Both the position numbers and the translations under genes were made by a program. Shown one piece after another: positions 1-5,560 of a stretch of DNA of 5,560 bases. The stretch is from Bacillota bacterium (lineage in GTDB: Bacteria; Bacillota; Clostridia; Oscillospirales; Acutalibacteraceae): assembly GCA_023415895.1 (NCBI GenBank), contig JAEZJA010000189.1, forward strand, positions 1-5,560, read 5' to 3'. How positions within the stretch are numbered: the stretch's first letter is position 1; the number at the start of each line of letters is the position of its first letter. The notes beneath the pieces are model-generated. The model saw nothing but the letters and a program-made list of their open reading frames with translations. It was not told the DNA's origin and made no database searches.

Positions 1-64
1 GCTGTATACAGTGACTCAGCGCTTCTTTACACAGAGCATTGAAAACAGCGGTATGGTGGGGTGA
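1..64 (+). CDS. C-terminal tail of a probable sugar ABC transporter permease (partial)
   Basis: Only the last 20 codons and a TGA stop (62-64) are in the window; the gene begins upstream. The visible tail reads LYTVTQRFFTQSIENSGMVG. Its pattern of an aromatic residue, two positions, QRFF, a short polar stretch and a terminal G-x-V-G resembles the conserved end of MalG/LplC/AraQ-type inner-membrane permeases, which commonly finish with a QKYF/QRYF segment followed by a G-x-VKG-like end. Codon use (ctg, cag, cgc, ttc) matches the downstream genes. The stop lies 4 bases before the proposed start of the next gene, and the ribosome binding site of that gene sits inside this tail, as expected in an operon. 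The competing reading in frame 1 ends at a TGA at 40-42 after AVYSDSALLYTEH and matches nothing recognised. The family call rests on 20 residues and is tentative. Confidence 0.55.
   Translation, partial: LYTVTQRFFTQSIENSGMVG
55..64 (+). promoter_or_regulatory. Ribosome binding site for the GH50-like gene
   Basis: The purine-rich GGTGGGGTGA at 55-64 is a reasonable Shine-Dalgarno match (GGxGG core) ending 4 bases before GTG at 69, with the GGTGG core 9 bases before it. No comparable motif precedes the alternative TTG at 39. This site therefore decides the start in favour of GTG 69. It overlaps the end of the upstream reading frame, suggesting coupled translation. Confidence 0.5.
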
Positions 65-68
65 TTGT

Positions 69-2054
69 GTGAGGGTATATTACAAATATGCACCGGATAT
101 CGGCGATTGTCCGGATGGCGCGGAAAAAATGCTTTCGTGGGAAACGAGTGTGCTTTCCAATGAAAAACGGGATGCAGCCATAGGATGGAGCGGAGCCGTG
201 TCACAGCCGCAGATTCTGCTGGATATGCAACGTGTGTGCAAAATGCAGGCGATCTCCGTTCAAGTCATGACCGCAGGGCTGCCGTCTCCGGATTGGCAGA
301 GCGCGGAGGTTGCGGTATCTGCCAGAACGTCAGACAGTCCGGTGTATACGATGCTGGGGCGGCTGATACCCAAGGCGGGCATCACACGGATTCAGATCCC
401 GTTGTCGGGTGAACAGGCCTACCGATTTTTACGCTTTGATATTCGCCGCAAATCTTTCGGCGAAAGCAATTACAAGATTCCGTTGCCGTTGATTCAACTA
501 GAATATGGCACGGAAGATCAGCCGGAGGAACTCCCCATCGATTGGGAGACGGCTCTGTGTGAACTGGCGGATGAACCGGCGTGCTGTGACCGTTATGGAC
601 AAGCTGTTTTTCTGGACTGGCCGGGAAAAATCTGGTCGGACGACATGCTTCGCCAGCAGGCCGATGAGGAGCAAGCCTATCTGGACAGTGTAAGCCGCGA
701 CAGCGCCCGCTATGACCGCTTTGGCGGATGGCTGGGCATGGGCAAACAGTTTTCGGCTACGGGCTTTTTCCGCACAACCAAATCGGATGGCGTATGGTGG
801 CTGGTCACTCCCGAGGGAAACCCCTACATTATGAAGGGCGTGGATTTGGTTACCTATCTGGAGGGCGCCTATTGCTCGCCTCTCTATAGCAAAGGGACAG
901 ATCGGGTGCGCACGACGTTTGCTGAGTTGCCCGACCCTGTTCGCTGCAACGATTGTTACAGAGAGATGCAAGGCGGCATACAGACGGTCAATCATCTGCA
1001 TGCCAACTTGATGCTGAAATACGGAGAGGACTATGCCTCTCGTTGGTCCACCGTTATTCAACAGCGCCTGATCGATTGGGGATTCAACGCTGCGTCCAAA
1101 TGGGAAAAGCATGAGCTTGTACGTGTTCCGTATGTGCACTATCTTATGAATGTCAACGATCCGATCAAGATAGGATGGATGATCGATTCCTTTGATCCTC
1201 TATTTGAAGCAAAGCTGGAAGCGATGCACGGAGATACCTTGCGCGCGTTGAAGGATGACCCCTATCTGATCGGGTATCATTTCACCAACGAGGACGGCTG
1301 GGATGACCATATATTTCGGTTGATGCTGGAAGCTGACGAAACGCTTCCCGCAAAACGTGCCTTTGTTCAATGGTGTTTTGACAAGTCCGGGGGAGATGAG
1401 AGAGCAGCCTCCCAATTGATCGGCGCGCAGGTGATAGGGAAAGAGGAACTCTGTCGGACAAAGTTGGTTTTCGACGATGTGCCGCGTGAAATCATTTCGG
1501 AATTTATCCGCTATGCCTCGGATGTGTTTTTCCGTAGATCACGGGCGGTAATAAAAGGGATTGACCAGAACCATTTGTATATCGGCGGCACGCTGACGCC
1601 CGGCTGGCATAGTTCCTTTGATTGGGAAGTAGGCGGAGCAGCGCATTTGGACGTGCTGTCCTTCGACAATTACGCTGATGATGGCGGACGATGGATAGAG
1701 CCCTATCGCTATCTGGATATGCCCATTGTGAATGTGGAATATGGGTTTACCGCCACCGACCGGGGACACAGCCAGGCTTTTGAACGAACCGGATGCGCAA
1801 CACAGCAGGAACGTGGTGAACGATGGCAGGGTTATGTGGAAGGAATGTTCCGTTATCCCGAATTTGTAGGTGCGGGTCACTTTATCTTGTATGACCAATC
1901 CATAACACGTGGTATTTATGGGGAGGGCTATGCATACGGACTGCTGACAACACAGGATCAGCCGTATACAGAGTTTTTGGAGTATGTCAAACGCACCCAC
2001 GATCGGTTGGAAGAATTGCATGCCCATACTCCGGAGGGACTCAGGAGAGGATAA
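69..2054 (+). CDS. GH50-like (agarase-type) clan GH-A glycoside hydrolase, intracellular
   Basis: Predicted retaining glycosidase of 661 residues, probably cytoplasmic because no signal peptide or membrane segment is visible. Residues about 1-150 look like an all-beta, carbohydrate-binding-type sandwich; a segment near 118-125 (AYRFLRFD) is typical of such folds. The barrel begins near residue 230 with GFFRTTKSDGVWWLVTPEG, the usual entry motif of agarase-like enzymes. Later landmarks are RLIDWGFN (about 333-340), DPYLIGYHFTNED (397-409), AFVQWCFDKSGG (431-442), DQNHLYIGG (499-507) and PIVNVEYGFTATDRG (552-566). By family knowledge the acid/base is Glu408 in TNED and the nucleophile Glu557 in VEYGF. 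The end (YDQSITRGIYGEG, then DQPYTEF) also follows GH50. Start choice: GTG 69 has a ribosome binding site and avoids overlap with the upstream gene; TTG 39 would add 10 residues, and an in-frame TGA at 12-14 rules out anything earlier. Substrate is unknown; lack of export argues against attack on polymeric agarose. Confidence 0.8.
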   Translation: MRVYYKYAPDIGDCPDGAEKMLSWETSVLSNEKRDAAIGWSGAVSQPQILLDMQRVCKMQAISVQVMTAGLPSPDWQSAEVAVSARTSDSPVYTMLGRLIPKAGITRIQIPLSGEQAYRFLRFDIRRKSFGESNYKIPLPLIQLEYGTEDQPEELPIDWETALCELADEPACCDRYGQAVFLDWPGKIWSDDMLRQQADEEQAYLDSVSRDSARYDRFGGWLGMGKQFSATGFFRTTKSDGVWWLVTPEGNPYIMKGVDLVTYLEGAYCSPLYSKGTDRVRTTFAELPDPVRCNDCYREMQGGIQTVNHLHANLMLKYGEDYASRWSTVIQQRLIDWGFNAASKWEKHELVRVPYVHYLMNVNDPIKIGWMIDSFDPLFEAKLEAMHGDTLRALKDDPYLIGYHFTNEDGWDDHIFRLMLEADETLPAKRAFVQWCFDKSGGDERAASQLIGAQVIGKEELCRTKLVFDDVPREIISEFIRYASDVFFRRSRAVIKGIDQNHLYIGGTLTPGWHSSFDWEVGGAAHLDVLSFDNYADDGGRWIEPYRYLDMPIVNVEYGFTATDRGHSQAFERTGCATQQERGERWQGYVEGMFRYPEFVGAGHFILYDQSITRGIYGEGYAYGLLTTQDQPYTEFLEYVKRTHDRLEELHAHTPEGLRRG

Positions 2055-2121
2055 CGGGTATGCCCAATGCGCAAGGCACAAGCAAAAGGGTTGAAATAGG
2101 GTATTAGGGGAGAATCACACC
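2055..2121 (+). other. Short intergenic spacer within the operon
   Basis: These 67 bases separate the GH50-like and GH94 genes. Apart from the ribosome binding site at 2106-2112, they hold only a weak GGGTATGCCC inverted repeat at 2056-2065 with no T-run after it, so it is not a credible terminator. A TTGAAA hexamer at about 2093-2098 has no matching -10 box at normal spacing. The genes are best read as cotranscribed. Confidence 0.5.
2106..2112 (+). promoter_or_regulatory. Ribosome binding site deciding the TTG start of the GH94 gene
   Basis: AGGGGAG at 2106-2112 lies 9 bases before TTG 2122. It supports this non-ATG codon as the start, because the encoded residues right after it (MDNRNQVIGAF) lead directly into the conserved GH94 amino-terminal motif FQNAKEYVIT. 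The 67-base gap upstream (2055-2121) shows no convincing promoter or terminator. Confidence 0.7.
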
Positions 2122-4437
2122 TTGGATAATAGAAATCAAGTAATCGGTGCATTTCAGAATGCAAAGGAATATGTTATTACCAATAGAAACCTGCCGCGTC
2201 CCATGATGAATTACGCTTGGAACAGCCGTGTTCTCAGTGGCGTTAATCATTTGGGCGGCGGAGCGGGAGCCTATGGCGGCCGAGCGCTGGCCTATATCGA
2301 TCCCAATGGAAAAGGGCGCTGCACGGTCATCAAAGAAGGAAACCGCTATTTTTATATTAAAGATCGTGACACGAATGATGTATTCAATCCGGGTGGATAT
2401 CCGATCAATGGGGATATGGATGCTTATAGCTGTACCCATGGGTTAGGCTATTCGTCCATTCATGGAGAACGTAAAGGCGTTTGCGTTACAACGCGTGTGT
2501 TTGTCAACGATACCGATCCCTGTGAAATTTGGACGATAACGATCAAAAACACGACCGATGCACTCAAACGCATATCCCTGTATTCCTTTGTGGATTTTGA
2601 TTTAACGGGTTATGCCCGATACAGCGACTACAACTCCTATGTGCGGGCGGAATACCACCCCGAGAATCATCTGGTTATGTGCTACAACGGTGCGATGGAG
2701 CGTCCTCACGAATGGTTTAACGGTTTCATTGCTTCGGACAAGAAACCGACGGCCTTTGAAACATCCCGGCGGGCTTTTCTGGGCGTTTATGGGAGTATCG
2801 CTGCGCCAAACGCCATTCATCAGGAGCAGTTGTCCGGTTCGGTAGCCTCCTGCGAGCCGATGGTGGGCGTGCTTGAGCATGATTTTGATCTGGCTGCCGG
2901 ACAGGAAGTTTCTCTGAACGTGCTGATCGGCGCGGCGGATACGGCGGATACGGCTAAACAGATAGTGGGAAAATTATTCCGCTCGGGAAAAATTGGCGAA
3001 GATTATGAGCGTCTGCAAGTGCTGAAGCAGCGGTTATCTGAAAAAGTGCTAATTGAAACACCGGATAATAAAATCAACCATTTCGTAAATTACTGGCTCA
3101 AGCAGCAAATTCAGCTTTGCGCTGAGGCAGGCAGAGATACCGGAAAGGGATTCCGCGATCAGCTGCAGGATGCATGGGCGATAGCGGCATTTGAACCGGC
3201 GTTGGCACGGGAAAAGATACTGGAGACGTTGTCCTATATGTACGAGGACGGCCGATGTGTACGCGGTTGGTTGCCACTGGACAACCACATTTATTCGGAT
3301 GGTCCTGTATGGGTTCCCCCTACGGTTAATGCTTATATCAAAGAGACAGGCGATACCGCGTTCCTCAATGAACCGGTGAACTATCTGGCCGGCGGACAGG
3401 ATACGGTCTGGGAGCACATACTCACCTGCATGCGGTTTGCTTCGGACGATACGGGCGAGCATGGGCTGGTCCATTCTCGGGACGGCGACTGGAACGATTC
3501 GTTGAACATGACCGGTCTGCTGGGTAAAGGGGAATCGGTTTGGGCATCCATCGCGCTGTGTCTGGCGCTTCAAAACACGGCGGAAATGGCTGAGCGTCTT
3601 GTCAATCGCCCATACATTGCCTTGGAAATGCGGGAGCGGGAAAAGCGCATCCGTCAAGCCGTGAATGATGCAGGCTGGGATGGCAATTGGTATCTTGCGG
3701 CGATCAACGATTACAACGAAAAAGTGGGCTCTCACACCGAACAGGAAGGCGGCATTTATCTAAACTCGCAGACATGGGCTATTTTGGCTAATGTAGCCGA
3801 TGAAGACCGTCGGAAGTCCTGCATGGAAGCCGTAGAGAAATATCTTGACAGCGATTACGGACCGTTAACGCTGTATCCAACCTATACGAGCTTCAACAAT
3901 CGAATTGGCAGACTGACGAGCTTCAATCCGGGTATCTGGGAAAACGGTACGCCCTATTGCCATGGCGGAACATTCAAAGCCGTCGCGGATTGCCTTTGCG
4001 GTAACGGCAACAAAGCCTACGAAACCGTATTAAAAATCCTTCCCGACTCAGAAAAAAACCCGTCTGTGCATTCCGGCTGCGAGCCTTATGCCGTTACCAA
4101 TATGTATTTAGGGCCGGACAATCCCCGCCGTGGTGAAACCATTTTTGGTTGGGTTACCGGAACGGCCGGTTGGATGTTCCGTGTGGTCACACAATACATG
4201 ATAGGCTTTATGCCCGGCTATGACACTTTTACCATCAACCCGTGCATTCCTTCCGAATGGAAAAAAGTTACGATACGGCGCGAATTCCGCTCAGACGTGT
4301 ATCTGATCACCATTGATAATACAGCCGGTTTGCAATCCGGTGTCGCGAGCGTTGAGGTGGATGGTGAAACGGTTGCGTCTAACGAGATCAACATTTTTAA
4401 CGATGGAAAAACACATACTGTCGTGGTTAGAATGTAA
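2122..4437 (+). CDS. GH94 family disaccharide phosphorylase (cellobiose/chitobiose phosphorylase-like)
   Basis: Predicted inverting phosphorylase of 771 residues, splitting a beta-linked disaccharide with phosphate to give an alpha-sugar 1-phosphate plus a free sugar in the cytoplasm; no signal peptide is seen. The length fits the family (roughly 770-830 for cellobiose, chitobiose and cellobionate phosphorylases) and is far shorter than cyclic beta-1,2-glucan synthases. Layout: an N-terminal beta-sandwich (about 1-280) opening with FQNAKEYVIT and RPMMNYAWN, a helical linker (about 285-320), an (alpha/alpha)6 barrel (about 320-695) and a short C-terminal beta part. Motifs: GFRDQLQDAW (343-352), RGWLPLDNH (381-389), DGDWNDSLN (454-462) with Asp459 the likely general acid, ENGTPYCHGGTF (607-618) and GWVTGTAGWMFR (676-687). 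By analogy with chitobiose phosphorylase, His614 and Thr679/Gly680 would bind phosphate. Specificity cannot be assigned: the N-terminal GVNHLGGGAGAYGG stretch differs from the cellobiose phosphorylase version I recall. TTG start supported by its ribosome binding site; ends in TAA. Confidence 0.92.
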   Translation: MDNRNQVIGAFQNAKEYVITNRNLPRPMMNYAWNSRVLSGVNHLGGGAGAYGGRALAYIDPNGKGRCTVIKEGNRYFYIKDRDTNDVFNPGGYPINGDMDAYSCTHGLGYSSIHGERKGVCVTTRVFVNDTDPCEIWTITIKNTTDALKRISLYSFVDFDLTGYARYSDYNSYVRAEYHPENHLVMCYNGAMERPHEWFNGFIASDKKPTAFETSRRAFLGVYGSIAAPNAIHQEQLSGSVASCEPMVGVLEHDFDLAAGQEVSLNVLIGAADTADTAKQIVGKLFRSGKIGEDYERLQVLKQRLSEKVLIETPDNKINHFVNYWLKQQIQLCAEAGRDTGKGFRDQLQDAWAIAAFEPALAREKILETLSYMYEDGRCVRGWLPLDNHIYSDGPVWVPPTVNAYIKETGDTAFLNEPVNYLAGGQDTVWEHILTCMRFASDDTGEHGLVHSRDGDWNDSLNMTGLLGKGESVWASIALCLALQNTAEMAERLVNRPYIALEMREREKRIRQAVNDAGWDGNWYLAAINDYNEKVGSHTEQEGGIYLNSQTWAILANVADEDRRKSCMEAVEKYLDSDYGPLTLYPTYTSFNNRIGRLTSFNPGIWENGTPYCHGGTFKAVADCLCGNGNKAYETVLKILPDSEKNPSVHSGCEPYAVTNMYLGPDNPRRGETIFGWVTGTAGWMFRVVTQYMIGFMPGYDTFTINPCIPSEWKKVTIRREFRSDVYLITIDNTAGLQSGVASVEVDGETVASNEINIFNDGKTHTVVVRM

Positions 4438-4444
4438 GTATACA

Positions 4445-4452
4445 AGAGGAGG
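4445..4452 (+). promoter_or_regulatory. Strong ribosome binding site for the third enzyme gene
   Basis: AGAGGAGG at 4445-4452 is a near-perfect Shine-Dalgarno sequence. It is only 2 bases from ATG 4455, too close for initiation, but 8 bases from TTG 4461 in the same frame, which is ideal spacing. It therefore points to TTG 4461 as the true start. Confidence 0.75.
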
Positions 4453-4460
4453 TTATGGTT

Positions 4461-5560
4461 TTGCTGCGTAGAAAAGATGCTTATTTCGGGCTTCATCTGG
4501 ACCTGCATCCCGCAGAGTGGGAATCCGATTATGGAGTGGAAATGACGGAAGAAAATATCGGTGCATTTCTGGATCGGGTGAAACTGGATTATATAACATA
4601 TGACTGCAAAGGCCACGTTGGGTTCTGCAATTACCCAACAAAAATCGGCGTGTGTGCAGGCAATTTACAGTCAGACGTTTTAGATGTTCTGCGCCGCGCG
4701 ACAGCGCGACGGGAGATACCTCTGGGCATCCACTTTTCCGGTTTGATTGACAATGTTCAAACAGAATTGCATCCGCAATATGCGGCCATGGATGAAAAAG
4801 GTGCCACCATTCCTTCCAGAACGTCTGTGTTCGGCAGGTACGTTGATGAGGTCATGTTGCCCCAACTCAGAGAGATCGTTGACCGGTACGGCATCAACGG
4901 CGTCTGGATCGACGGCGAATGCTGGGGTGCGGTGCTAGATTATTCTCCTGCTGCCAAAGCGGCGTGGAAAGAGTTAAAGGGAACGCCGGCACCTGTTGAC
5001 CGTGACGATCCGGAATGGCTTGAATGGACGAGTTTTCATCGAGAGAACTTTTTACGGTATACAAGACATTGGGTATCTTCCTTGCATGAACAATACCCTG
5101 AGCTTGATATATGCAGCAACTGGGCCTATACCACCCAGATGCCGGTGCCGGTTTGCGCACCCGTCCATATGTTGAGCGGAGACGTGGTGCCCAAATATGC
5201 GAGAGAACGCCTGCGGATGGAAACACGGTACCTGCAGCATTCCGGCATGCCTTGGGAGTTGATGCTTTGGGGCGGCGGATGGTCGGAAGGGGAAACGAAT
5301 AAGCTGCCAAAGTCTGTGGTACAGTTACAGCAGGAGATGGCCCCGATACTCGTTCACGGCGGATCCGGTTGCGTGTATTACAACCCCACCCGCAGCGGGC
5401 TTATCCCCGAGGATACCGCTGACACGGTGGATCAGCTGGGCGCGTTCTGTTATCAGCGCCGTGAACTCTGCCACGGTGGAACACCGATCCCACAGGTGGC
5501 GGTCATCTTCCCGTCCACCGCCTATCTGCGTCATTCCGAAATGGTGTACGGGTTGTGGGA
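4461..5560 (+). CDS. Glycoside hydrolase-like (beta/alpha) barrel protein, alpha-L-fucosidase-like, 3' end missing
   Basis: The frame stays open to the window edge, giving 366 complete codons and no stop. There is no signal peptide; the chain starts at once with a barrel strand, DAYFGLHLDLHP (6-17). Further strand and loop motifs are DYITYDCKGHVG (43-54), YPT (58-60), IPLGIHFSGLID (86-97), TSVFGRYVDEVMLPQL (121-136), GINGVWIDGECW (144-155), DICSNWAY (216-223) and WELMLWGGGW (265-274). Asp151 in VWIDGE sits at the end of a strand where GH29 and related barrels carry the nucleophile, so it is the best catalytic candidate; Glu153 is another. From about residue 343, IPQVAVIFPSTAYLRHSE looks like the first strand of a flavodoxin/GATase-like domain, as follows the barrel in GH42-type enzymes. 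Similar proteins are often annotated alpha-L-fucosidase without, as far as I know, proven substrate. It follows the GH94 gene by 23 bases and is probably cotranscribed. TTG 4461 is preferred over ATG 4455 on ribosome-site spacing. Confidence 0.75.
   Translation, partial: MLRRKDAYFGLHLDLHPAEWESDYGVEMTEENIGAFLDRVKLDYITYDCKGHVGFCNYPTKIGVCAGNLQSDVLDVLRRATARREIPLGIHFSGLIDNVQTELHPQYAAMDEKGATIPSRTSVFGRYVDEVMLPQLREIVDRYGINGVWIDGECWGAVLDYSPAAKAAWKELKGTPAPVDRDDPEWLEWTSFHRENFLRYTRHWVSSLHEQYPELDICSNWAYTTQMPVPVCAPVHMLSGDVVPKYARERLRMETRYLQHSGMPWELMLWGGGWSEGETNKLPKSVVQLQQEMAPILVHGGSGCVYYNPTRSGLIPEDTADTVDQLGAFCYQRRELCHGGTPIPQVAVIFPSTAYLRHSEMVYGLW

Noticed and set aside
498..1139. Long open frame on the - strand (213 codons) inside the GH50-like gene
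   Set aside because: It lies wholly opposite a well-supported enzyme frame, shows no recognisable motif, and has a composition typical of an antisense shadow.
2056..2065. Small inverted repeat GGGTATGCCC after the GH50-like stop codon
   Set aside because: The stem is only 3 base pairs and no T-run follows, so it cannot be supported as a terminator.
1539..2081. Open frame on the - strand (180 codons) across the 3' part of the GH50-like gene
   Set aside because: It is antisense to the conserved catalytic region with the nucleophile motif and has no ribosome site or family signature of its own.
2093..2098. TTGAAA as a possible -35 box ahead of the GH94 gene
   Set aside because: No acceptable -10 hexamer occurs 16-18 bases downstream, where the sequence is already near the start codon.
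2935..2952. Two tandem copies of GCGGATACG
   Set aside because: It is in frame inside the GH94 gene, encodes an ADTADT stretch and has just two copies; it is most likely a chance or minor duplication.
3049..3735. Open frame on the - strand (228 codons) within the GH94 gene
   Set aside because: It overlaps the catalytic DGDWND region of the phosphorylase and shows no independent coding evidence.
4894..5310. Open frame on the - strand (138 codons) within the third enzyme gene
   Set aside because: The + strand frame carries coherent barrel motifs through the same region; the reverse product is proline/arginine-rich shadow sequence.

Overview
The window looks like part of a carbohydrate-utilisation operon from a bacterium, probably of the Bacillota (Paenibacillus-like or a clostridial relative). 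The taxon is inferred from the strong AGGAGG-type ribosome binding sites, the heavy use of TTG/GTG starts, the moderate GC content and the style of the encoded enzymes. No sequence search was possible, so it is tentative.

Everything that can be supported lies on the + strand in one tight, co-directional series. (1) Bases 1-64 carry the last 20 codons of an upstream gene. Its C-terminus resembles that of MalG/LplC-type sugar ABC transporter permeases. (2) Bases 69-2054 encode a 661-residue protein with an N-terminal beta-sandwich-like region and a clan GH-A TIM barrel resembling the GH50 (beta-agarase-type) group; both expected catalytic glutamates are visible. (3) Bases 2122-4437 encode a 771-residue GH94 family (former GT36) inverting disaccharide phosphorylase. 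(4) Bases 4461-5560 encode the first 366 residues of a third (beta/alpha) barrel protein. It resembles proteins often labelled alpha-L-fucosidase-like, and it runs off the window. The gaps are 4, 67 and 23 bases, and no promoter or terminator is apparent between the genes.

The proposed logic is import of a short saccharide by the ABC transporter, trimming in the cytoplasm by the GH50-like enzyme and the third barrel enzyme, and energy-saving phosphorolysis of a beta-linked disaccharide by the GH94 enzyme. None of the three enzymes has a signal peptide, which fits intracellular processing. The actual substrate cannot be read from the sequence. That combination with an unknown substrate is the most interesting aspect of the window. 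No mobile elements, CRISPR arrays, RNA genes or defence-type genes were seen.
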